Of a DNA stretch of 49,150 nucleotides, positions 8,814 to 15,800 are shown piece after piece. The translations under genes were made by a program, and so were the position numbers. This DNA comes from an uncultured Alteromonadales bacterium (GTDB taxonomy: Bacteria; Pseudomonadota; Gammaproteobacteria; Pseudomonadales; Cellvibrionaceae): contig CALMJT010000060.1 in NCBI GenBank assembly GCA_937864365.1, positions 1 through 49,150 of the forward strand, written 5' to 3'. Position 1 is the first letter of the stretch, and each line of letters starts with the position of its first letter. Under the pieces are notes generated by a model. It worked only from the letters and a program-made list of their open reading frames with translations. It was not told where the DNA came from and did not search any database.

Positions 8814-8863
8814 TGGGGTGGCTGAGGGGACTCGAACCCCCGACGACCGGAATCACAATCCGG
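8814..8863 (-). other. attL: displaced 3' fragment of tRNA-His (GTG)
   Basis: The minus strand carries a complete anticodon arm (CCGGA-TTGTGAT-TCCGG, anticodon GTG), a T arm (GGGGGTTCGAGTCCCC), the acceptor strand CAGCCAC, the His-type discriminator C, and CCA. The 5' half of the tRNA (acceptor 5' strand and D arm) is absent; the sequence upstream reads GAAGATTTGGAAA instead. This is what remains when a phage enters a tRNA gene and supplies a new 3' half at its other end. The crossover should lie in or near the anticodon arm. The fragment is not expected to be a working tRNA. Confidence 0.88.
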
Positions 8864-8922
8864 TTTCCAAATCTTCAATTTTATTATATTTTTCAATGAC
8901 TTAAGCATCTTTTTGGGGTTTT

Positions 8923-8949
8923 CAAAAACGGCAAAAACGGCAAAAACGG
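8923..8949. repeat. Three 9-bp direct repeats near attL
   Basis: CAAAAACGG occurs three times head to tail, 60 bases inside the prophage end. Short direct repeats at this distance from the crossover are typical of arm-type binding sites of tyrosine integrases, so this may be one arm of the attachment site. That role is inference; the integrase itself is outside the window. Confidence 0.6.
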
Positions 8950-9068
8950 CAAACAAAACCCCGCGCCAGCCGTGAACCTTCGCCTTAATTGCGGAGGTAT
9001 CCAACTTGGATATTTTGCCAATTTGGTGATTTTTAATGCCACTAATTTAGTTGGTTGGAGGACGAGTT

Positions 9069-9338
9069 ATGCCTGGCGTTAAGGGGCTTGATGTTTCATT
9101 TGATTTGAGTGTTGGCAGTATTGAAGAGCATTGTAATTTTATCGACGACTTTCTTTCTCACCTGGAGGGTTGCGGTCTTGTTGTTTTCAGCGGCTCGACC
9201 ATGAATAAGTTTTCTGGAAGTGTTTTTTCTGATAGCCGTTTAGGTGTTGGTGTTGATCGGGCGGCGGTAGCCGAATGGCTTGAAGGTGATTGCCGCTGCC
9301 GTAACATCAAAGTCGGCAAGCCAAAGATTTTTAATTAA
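9069..9338 (+). CDS. YggL-like (DUF469) small protein
   Basis: The 89-residue product starts at an ATG with GGAGG seven bases upstream, which decides against the TTG at 9051. Several positions fit the DUF469/YggL pattern: FDLSVGSIEEHCNFIDDF, LVVFSGSTMNKFSG, DRAAVAEWLE, and IKVGKPKIFN near the end. Cellular YggL binds the 50S ribosomal subunit. The resemblance is spread thinly over the length, so the assignment is tentative. It is the first gene inside attL and has no close partner other than the next frame. Confidence 0.5.
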   Translation: MPGVKGLDVSFDLSVGSIEEHCNFIDDFLSHLEGCGLVVFSGSTMNKFSGSVFSDSRLGVGVDRAAVAEWLEGDCRCRNIKVGKPKIFN

Positions 9339-9365
9339 TCAATTGTATTAAATGGGTGTTTTGAA

Positions 9366-9674
9366 ATGTCGAATTTTTCAATAAAGCATATAAGCGTTGA
9401 GGTGATACCAAAGACCAAGCTCCACTATTTTGCATCAAGAGGCTATCAAACTTTCTCTGCTGTGGCGGCTGCATTAAATCGAAAAAAAGAAGGCTCGGTC
9501 GGAATGTCGGTTCACATCTTTAAAGGAGCTGAGCTGATTGGCTGTCTTGACCACTATCGCGAACTGAACAGCTCGAAACTACCTAATACGGTAAGAAATT
9601 TAAAGTCCATAGCTGATCAAGATTCGTTTTTTCAGGAAACATTCGTTTCTTTGAGTAAAAAAATACCCGCTTAG
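9366..9674 (+). CDS. Hypothetical protein, prophage left end
   Basis: I do not recognise this 102-residue protein. It has an ATG start with a weak GGGTG upstream, a mixed alpha/beta look, no membrane segment and no cysteine motif. It follows the YggL-like gene by 27 bases in the same direction and probably shares its transcript. Its 3' end overlaps the hairpin that terminates the convergent leftward operon. Confidence 0.55.
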   Translation: MSNFSIKHISVEVIPKTKLHYFASRGYQTFSAVAAALNRKKEGSVGMSVHIFKGAELIGCLDHYRELNSSKLPNTVRNLKSIADQDSFFQETFVSLSKKIPA

Positions 9675-9685
9675 TGCGGGTATTT
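9657..9685 (-). terminator. Terminator of the XRE operon
   Basis: A perfect 10-bp stem AAATACCCGC/GCGGGTATTT with a 5-nt loop is followed on the minus strand by seven T residues. It lies 9 bases past the stop of the 81-aa gene and inside the end of the convergent gene. On the plus strand the T run is short, so it mainly serves the leftward operon. Confidence 0.88.
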
Positions 9686-9693
9686 GGTGCTGC

Positions 9694-9939
9694 TTAACTT
9701 GTTATTAGGGTGACCGCGTCTTTTAAGAATTTGGGAATGTCTTTTTTGTTTTCGCAATAGGTCAAGCTATTCGCCCAGAATCGTTTGATTTTTGCCCCGT
9801 ATGCATCCGTTGTTGTCCAGAGCGTGAAGGATTCTTCGTCATCCCTGATTAGGGTGTATCGCGTCTTTCTGTGCGTAAAATTGTATGCCAAATTATCAAG
9901 GCCGCTTTCGCATGGTTCAGCGCTAATTATTAGTGACAT
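9694..9939 (-). CDS. Hypothetical 81-aa protein, third gene of the XRE operon
   Basis: The start at ATG 9939 is chosen because AAGGAT stands 7 bases upstream; a longer version from 9990 would lie deep in the previous gene. The protein begins MSLIISAEPCESG and contains a likely beta-rich segment, TRYTLIRDDEESFTLWTT, and a short helical end. I do not recognise a family. Its 5' end overlaps the end of the CxxC protein gene by 17 bases, which suggests translational coupling and a shared function. Confidence 0.7.
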   Translation of the reverse strand: MSLIISAEPCESGLDNLAYNFTHRKTRYTLIRDDEESFTLWTTTDAYGAKIKRFWANSLTYCENKKDIPKFLKDAVTLITS

Positions 9940-11086
9940 TGGTTTTATCCTTTTTGGTTTTTGTTTTTTTCTTCTTTTGTTCAAACTCAAAGCCGTAGTA
10001 GTTTTTTAAAATTCCCCATACTGCCACGCCAAGTTCTTTTCTGTTTGTTATCATGTCTCTTAATTTTTTAGTGAGGTTGGCATTAATTGATATCGGAATA
10101 AACGAATCATAATATTCCAGTATTTTATAAACCAATTGGCCGCCATTATCGTGATTTTCCAGCACAATTCGCGATAAGCTTGTTAAAATAACACTCCATT
10201 GCGCCGACGATCTTGTATTTTTTTTTCCTTGCTCACGAAAAAATGTGTCAAATATAATATCTGCACTTCTTCCGATTAGAATTTTAAAATCTGTTTGGCA
10301 ATAGCTCTTTAAAATCTCAAATTCAGTTACACCCAAGACTTTGGCCTTGTTAAATGTGTAGTAAAACGCATTTACACTGTCACACTTAGAAATGTTGGTT
10401 ACTGCATTTGGCGCTTTAGCATTGGTGCTGCCGGTTATAAATACTACGTCCTCAGCTGGGTCGCTTGGGCGTAAATATTGATTCTTGCCATCAATAACCA
10501 CGCAGTGCGGTGACGGTACGTAAATCATTTTTTGTTTTTTGTTAGGGCCATAGTATGCGTCCGTGTGCAATGCGCCGGTCTTTTGGCAAATGCTACAAGT
10601 ACCGCTCTCCGTGGGGGCGCCAAGACAGTATCTATTAGGGTTTGAAAAATACACAGCCGGGTCAATATTGTCAGCGCTATTGAGCGATAGCGTTTCCTCA
10701 AATGTTTTCCCGTGACCAAAATAGACTACGACGCCACCATAAAGCCCTGCTTGGTAACCAGCTCCGCCAGCTGGGCAAAACTGCGAGTGATGATAAAAAA
10801 TAAGCTCCGCGCAATGCTCGCAGACTGGTTGAGCGCCGGCCTTTTTGAACATATCGCGGTTATCTTTTTCCGTCTTGTCGCCTGGTGCACCTATGATTAA
10901 TTTGCTGATTGATATTTGCCTACAATCATTGGCGGCGGTTTTGTCCTGAATAAATCCAAGCTTTGGCTTTATACCGGTATTGTGCTGCCCGATTGCCAGT
11001 AGAGTTAGGCTAACATTTAAAAACTCTGGCAGGTTAAAATAGGGGCGCGTATCGCTGGTGCGGTATCTCTCAACTAGGTAATTCAT
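9923..11086 (-). CDS. Unrecognised CxxC-pair protein, second gene of the XRE operon
   Basis: The 387-residue product is read from ATG 11086, which has AAGGGG 8 bases upstream and leaves 11 bases after the XRE gene. It shows two cysteine pairs, CEHC at residues 89-92 and CSIC at 164-167, probably a split zinc-binding site, with another cysteine and histidines between them (YHHSQFC). The region after the second pair looks like beta structure (KMIYVPSPHCVVIDGKN), and the last 150 residues look helical, ending in a lysine-rich tail. I cannot name a family. The position next to attL, outside the late operon and under its own regulator, fits an accessory lysogeny gene such as a defence or superinfection-exclusion factor, but nothing in the sequence proves this. 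Confidence 0.75.
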   Translation of the reverse strand: MNYLVERYRTSDTRPYFNLPEFLNVSLTLLAIGQHNTGIKPKLGFIQDKTAANDCRQISISKLIIGAPGDKTEKDNRDMFKKAGAQPVCEHCAELIFYHHSQFCPAGGAGYQAGLYGGVVVYFGHGKTFEETLSLNSADNIDPAVYFSNPNRYCLGAPTESGTCSICQKTGALHTDAYYGPNKKQKMIYVPSPHCVVIDGKNQYLRPSDPAEDVVFITGSTNAKAPNAVTNISKCDSVNAFYYTFNKAKVLGVTEFEILKSYCQTDFKILIGRSADIIFDTFFREQGKKNTRSSAQWSVILTSLSRIVLENHDNGGQLVYKILEYYDSFIPISINANLTKKLRDMITNRKELGVAVWGILKNYYGFEFEQKKKKTKTKKDKTNVTNN

Positions 11087-11097
11087 TGTGCGGCCCC

Positions 11098-11697
11098 TTA
11101 CTCGCCGCAACTGTCGCGGCAATACTTGCTCCAGATGCTATTTAGAACCTCATTTGCATGGCGCCCTTCGTCGGAGCTCTCGCTCGTCCAAACGCCATCC
11201 ACGTAGCTGCCAGTAGTTCGACCTACGTGCGCAAGATGCCCTCTCTCATTTAGCCAGTCCCTAAACGCCTCCTCATGTCCATCACACGAATCTGTACCGA
11301 TCTCAATAGGATAAAAAATTTTGTCTTCTATTAGGTGTTTCGATACTAAACCGTTTCTGTGTAAAAGAGCTTCGCCTGCTAATTGGTAAATTTGTTTGTA
11401 TTCAACAGCGCCCTGTTCAATGTTTTTAATTGTCTGGCCTGAAACGCCATAGATGTCGGCCAGCTCATTTACGGACAGATTTAATTCCTTACGGATTTGC
11501 TTTGGGTGCGCGCCTAGAGCTAAAAGGGCAGCACGAATAGCGTCAAACCACTCAGCAGGAGTGATACCCCACTCTCGCATATCAACTGTGTCGGCCTCGC
11601 GCTCTAGCGCCTCTTCTAACTCTGAAACACTATTATCAATAATACATGCCTCGCAAAACTCTCTACATTTGCCGGTTAAATCACTTAAATATTTCAT
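11098..11697 (-). CDS. XRE-type HTH transcriptional regulator
   Basis: The 199-residue protein has a central helix-turn-helix of the Cro/CI type, KELNLSVNELADIYGVSGQTIKNIEQG, at about residues 69-96 (recognition helix within SGQTIKNIEQG). This is preceded by an acidic N-terminal helix region and followed by a C-terminal half with several histidines and cysteines (HEEAFRDWLNERGHLAHVG) that I do not recognise. The ATG has AGGA nine bases upstream. It is the first gene of a three-gene leftward operon, and the upstream region has five matching palindromes over two divergent promoters, so it very likely represses its own and the divergent promoter. Confidence 0.85.
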   Translation of the reverse strand: MKYLSDLTGKCREFCEACIIDNSVSELEEALEREADTVDMREWGITPAEWFDAIRAALLALGAHPKQIRKELNLSVNELADIYGVSGQTIKNIEQGAVEYKQIYQLAGEALLHRNGLVSKHLIEDKIFYPIEIGTDSCDGHEEAFRDWLNERGHLAHVGRTTGSYVDGVWTSESSDEGRHANEVLNSIWSKYCRDSCGE

Positions 11698-11740
11698 TGT
11701 TATGTTATTCCTGTTGTTGGGTTTGTTGTTTCAACTCGTG

Positions 11741-11830
11741 CAAACAGTTTACAAACTATTTTTAACCTGAGCAACAAATTATTTTTAAATAAATCTCAAA
11801 TCATTTGTTGACACGAGCGCAAATGGTTTG
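11741..11830. promoter_or_regulatory. Five-operator array between divergent operons
   Basis: Five 11-bp sites fit CAAAYNRTTTG with at most one mismatch: 11741-11751 (CAAACAGTTTA), 11752-11762 (CAAACTATTTT), 11775-11785 (CAAATTATTTT), 11797-11807 (CAAATCATTTG, perfect), and 11820-11830 (CAAATGGTTTG). Start-to-start spacing is 11, 23, 22 and 23 bp, close to whole helical turns, so bound dimers would sit on one face of the DNA. The first three cover the leftward promoter and the last two flank or fill the rightward promoter. The neighbouring XRE protein is the obvious ligand. Confidence 0.72.
11746..11774 (-). promoter_or_regulatory. Leftward promoter of the XRE operon
   Basis: On the minus strand TTGCTC (11769-11774) and TAAACT (11746-11751) are 17 bp apart. 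The -10 box lies inside the first operator and the spacer contains the second, so binding would block transcription. Confidence 0.55.
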
Positions 11831-11836
11831 TAATCT
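11808..11836 (+). promoter_or_regulatory. Rightward promoter of the paralogous pair
   Basis: A consensus -35 box TTGACA (11808-11813) and TAATCT (11831-11836) are separated by 17 bp. The spacer contains the fifth operator, and the fourth ends one base before the -35 box. Confidence 0.7.
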
Positions 11837-11881
11837 ACACCCATCGAACAACGAAACAACAAAAACCAAGGGTAATACAAA

Positions 11882-12211
11882 ATGATCAACGCAAATATGA
11901 ACGTTAATAGATTAGAAAATTACAATCTGTCAGCCATTCCAGCTACTGAGCAAGAGTTTGATCAAAACAAAGCGCGCCTAGCAGGAATGTCCAGCGCTGA
12001 GCTTATGTCGCTAGGCATGTCACTGATTACCACGGATATGATTGAGGAAATACTCTCGTCAGCTCAAGAATTGGCAGGACAAGGCTTCAGTGACGTTAGT
12101 GCAATAGCTGCAAAACTGACAATGGTCAAAGTGTCGTTCTGTCTAGTAGACCTGTTGAATATTTACCATCTAGATACCAGCTGCCTAAACAATACTGTTT
12201 TGCATCACTAA
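11882..12211 (+). CDS. Hypothetical small helical protein A (paralogue of the next gene)
   Basis: The 109-residue product has an ATG with AAGGG nine bases upstream and is the first gene after the rightward promoter. It looks largely helical with no membrane segment. Residues 21-98 (EQEFDQNKARLAGMSSAELM onward, with DMIEEILSSAQELAG and VDLLNIYHL) align without large gaps to the next gene's product, so the two seem to come from a duplication. I do not recognise the family. Control by the XRE operators suggests that it acts with, or against, the leftward operon. Confidence 0.7.
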   Translation: MINANMNVNRLENYNLSAIPATEQEFDQNKARLAGMSSAELMSLGMSLITTDMIEEILSSAQELAGQGFSDVSAIAAKLTMVKVSFCLVDLLNIYHLDTSCLNNTVLHH

Positions 12212-12228
12212 GCTGAGGAGATGGAATT

Positions 12229-12600
12229 GTGACGGATAAAGTTTTTAATTTTGATAAATTGCCAGAGGAGCTTGGCTGGCTCAAAGTAAAAGAAGTAAAT
12301 AGCGAGGAGTTCCACAGAAAGAGAGCTTTTTTGCGAGATATGACAAACACAGAGATTATTGAGCTTTTCGCGTCATTGATGACCAAGCATGCAATCAAAC
12401 ACGCAATCAGAACAGCTACAGAGTCTGTAGGTGATAATAGAGAGCATTTAGGCGATGCGGTTGATGTCTTTGTGAATCACCTAAAAGGGGGCGCCCTGTT
12501 TGAATTGGGAGCAATCCTAAATCACTATGGAATTGTGAATCAAAGCCTTTATAAATCCATGGCGAAGGTCTTTAAGGAGGACTCCAAGACTTCAAGTTAA
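12229..12600 (+). CDS. Hypothetical small helical protein B (paralogue of the preceding gene)
   Basis: The 123-residue product follows protein A by 17 bases. The start is an ATG or GTG near 12229, within a GAGGAGATGG-rich leader. Residues 25-100 (SEEFHRKRAFLRDMTNTEII, then KHAIKHAIRTATES, and FELGAILNHYGI) match protein A in position and pattern, with low identity. A heterodimer is a reasonable guess for two such adjacent paralogues. No family is recognised. A bidirectional terminator follows at 12635. Confidence 0.7.
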   Translation: MTDKVFNFDKLPEELGWLKVKEVNSEEFHRKRAFLRDMTNTEIIELFASLMTKHAIKHAIRTATESVGDNREHLGDAVDVFVNHLKGGALFELGAILNHYGIVNQSLYKSMAKVFKEDSKTSS

Positions 12601-12634
12601 TCAAACCCACAATAGTTCAACTATCCCCAAATAC

Positions 12635-12659
12635 AAAAAGCCCCGCCTTAGCGGGGTTT
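12635..12659. terminator. Bidirectional terminator after protein B
   Basis: The stem CCCCGC-CTTA-GCGGGG is extended by A/T pairs, with AAAAA on the left and TTT on the right. It can end the rightward pair and stop any leftward read-through from the late operon. Confidence 0.85.
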
Positions 12660-12757
12660 AAGTATTACCTCTCTTTATATCCAATCAGTATTAACTCTTA
12701 CCTCATAACCATAGAACATAGTCTCATTAGCCGTTAATATTCCCAGTTAGGGGTTAT

Positions 12758-12877
12758 ATGGGGGCGATTCGTTTTATGTTTGATGGTTTTTTTAATACCT
12801 TTATGGCGTTTTTCTTGGGCTTAGCATTGATTGGAATGATCATTGGTGGCCTTAGAGTTTTTCTTGGCTTTGGTTAA
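12758..12877 (+). CDS. Tiny 39-aa single-span membrane protein
   Basis: An ATG preceded by TTAGGGG opens a 39-codon frame. Its product begins MGAIRFMFDGFFNTFMAFF and continues as a glycine-rich hydrophobic helix (LGLALIGMIIGGLRVFLGFG). The stop codon directly abuts the stop of the convergent giant gene. The ribosome binding site, the coherent membrane helix and the tight fit argue for a real gene, possibly a small lysogeny or lysis-related membrane peptide. It could still be a chance frame. Confidence 0.5.
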   Translation: MGAIRFMFDGFFNTFMAFFLGLALIGMIIGGLRVFLGFG

Positions 12878-15800
12878 TCATTGCCAGTACTGTTGAGAAA
12901 CCGCCTTTGCGATCTCGTTTCTAGTTTCAATTAATGAATCAATTTGTTTTCGTTTCGCCTCTGGTGATAACAGTTTGTTGTCATAGACTTGCCTCAATTC
13001 GCGATTAATTTTCGCCATCTGGTTAACCGCTTTGTCTATGGCGCCTTTTGCCTGTAATTTTGATAGACCCGAAAGGGTCTTTTTTTCCGCCTTTTCAATC
13101 TGCCCTTCTTTTTTGTACTTGTTTATGTCCGCATAAATCTCCTGTATCTGCCTGCTTAGATCATAAACGCGCTCAACATGTTTGTTTGTTGCCACTCCAT
13201 CGCGGTAAACAGAGCCTAATACTGGAAAGTCTTGAACATTAGCGGTTGGTCTTGCTGGATAATTGCCAATATGAACCAGTCCTGTATCTGTGATTTCAGC
13301 CGCATAACGGCCAAGAGTTCCAAAGTAACCATTAAACAAGTGCTCAAGTTTTGCCGGTGACCGCAAATAATCCGGCGCTATGTCTGGCATTGCGTCGGCT
13401 AGAGCTATGAACGTTTTTTTGGTAAATGGCGTGTATTGTGACTCAGGAGAATTGTTTTTTAATCGCTCTGGAATGATTTGGCGGTCTGTGAATCCTGATT
13501 TGTTTCGACCAAGTTCTACAATTGGTTTAATAAATTGCGGAGTTGGATCGAGCGCGAACGTATCTGAGAGCATTGATAGCATTCGCTCGCCAAAAAGTTT
13601 CATGTTTGCGTCGTCGCGCAACAGTTGCTCACCAACTCGTTCAGGAATGGTCGAGAATATTGCCCCAACCTCAAACGGTTTTGGTAACCGCCAGTGTTCG
13701 CCATCAATCCAGAAATGGTAATAGGTGTCACGCTCCCATTCTGGCAAGTCCCAATACTCCTCGTTATCGGCATTGGCTGCTAATAGCGCAAGCGTTGCCC
13801 CCATCAATAACGCACCTTTCAGCAAGAAATGCTTATTGAACAGGTTTTTGTTGCGCCCTTCTCGCGCTCCTCGCCATAATTTATCTAAACCCTGTATGCG
13901 AGCGTTCATAAACGGAACGAGTTCTATAAGAATCCGAACGGCTTGGTTTGATCCATGTTGAGAGTAGTTGAACACGTCAAGTGCTTGGTATGCAGCTTCA
14001 GCTTTAGACACTCCTGATTTGAGTGCATTTTCATAAACTGCTATTCGGTTTGCGTTTTCAGTTGACCCAAGCAACTTTCTGTATACGCGCCACGCGTCTT
14101 TAGCCGTCAGAATAATGTTTTTGCTGCCAGAAAGTTTGGTTAGGTGTTCCCTCACGCTCTCTGGCGTTGTGTCATAGTATCCGCCGCCAATCCCCTGTGC
14201 CTGAAGCGATCGCAATGAGTCCGATCCCCTCAGTGACGCATTAACACCTTTTACCGCATCAAAAAGCGGATTTCTGCGCTTGCCATGGACAGTAACGTAT
14301 GTCGAAAGAGTGTCTCGGAAAAAGTTTCTCAGCGCGAAGGCTGGGTCAGATGTAACCGCCGCCGTTAGTAGCGATTTTGGAAATCTTAGAATTCCCAGCA
14401 GCGTTCCAAATGATGTTGGTCCAAGTCCCGAGATAGATTGAAGCAGCAACGGATCATGCACAATATACCGTTGCGACTTACCATTTACCGATACAGACAC
14501 GGTACCGTCGCGCTTTTCATGCTGAGCCAAGAGATTTTTCCAGAGCTTCAGCGTTTTATCGTTATATTCAATGCCATGTTGCTCTAAGTGGCTCTGAGCC
14601 TCTAAGTCAGAAACTTTGAAACCTTTCAGGCTTTCCACAACTTCTAATTGTTCAGCCATTTCAATGGTGCGTTGCATGGCTATATTTTTCATGCTCGCCT
14701 CTATTGTGTAGGCTGTGTTTCGCACCATGGATTCAACGATATTTAATCGCTCAACGCCGCCAGTGAGCTTTTTGCCTCGAAATTTCTGTCCAGACAAACC
14801 GCCTTTTGGTCTGTCATGGAGACTCTTTGAGTCTTCACCATCAAACTCTGACACCCGATGGAATGGAACATAATCATTGCTTTCCCATATCGCCCTGGAT
14901 TCTGGATCGATTAGGCCGGACGCTTCAGCGAGGTCTAATGTGCGGGTGTTAAACTCAATCCATTCTTTATGAACCTGTTCGAAAAGTTTGAGCTTGTCCC
15001 TGTCTGCATTTACGTGCGCATTGATCGAATCTATATCTTCCTGGGTAAAAAGGTTTTCACGCCCCTCTTTCAGTAGTCGTTGTGCACGTTTAGCGCCTGC
15101 CCATAATTCCCACTCGCGAGTAAGGCCAGCTTTACCCAGTGGCTTGAGTATTTCCAGCAAGCCTTTTGAGTCTTTTATGATGTCGAATCCACCATCTTTG
15201 TATTCAATCGCGCCGTAGTTGAGTGCAGTTTCTGTTACGTTGCGTGAGTTTTTAGATAGGGCTGCGGCTTTATATGCAGATTGGGAGGCGTCGAGCAATT
15301 TCCCGTGCAGCTGGCGCTCAAGAACTGCAATAGAGTTGAACTGATCGACCAAGTTTTGACGAATCGAGTTTCTAAACCGCTCAACATGATCTTTGATATA
15401 GGATTTGGCGCGCTCTAATACCGGCGTATTTGTGGAACTGTCAGCCAGGACGCGACTTGCAATCTCATCTATGGATGATTTTTTTGGGGGCGTCCTGCTG
15501 TATCTGGCGCTGCTTCCTGCTTGTTTTAGGTCGCCATCAGTTTTTACCTGGTCGTATTTAAACGAGACAATGTGAGTAGGCCCGCCTAAAGATGAGTAAT
15601 CGATAACAAGTCCGTCATAACCTTGTTTCTCGTACTTTTCCCTGAACCGTTTTGCCTCTAAGTCTGAGTTAAAGTCTATCCAGTTCTCGGCATTAAAAAC
15701 TTTTGGCTTTCTAACATCTAGGTAAACTTCAGAAATGTGACTGCCATATCTGGCTGCATCGTCTTTTTTGGTTGTGAACCAAACGCCCAAGTGAGCAGAT

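Noticed and set aside
8720-9004. 94-codon minus-strand frame across attL
   Set aside because: It runs through the tRNA-His fragment and the CAAAAACGG repeats, which explain its FAVFAVF stretch, so it is not a gene.
12126-12398. 90-codon minus-strand frame across the paralogous pair
   Set aside because: Antisense shadow of two better supported plus-strand genes that have ribosome binding sites.
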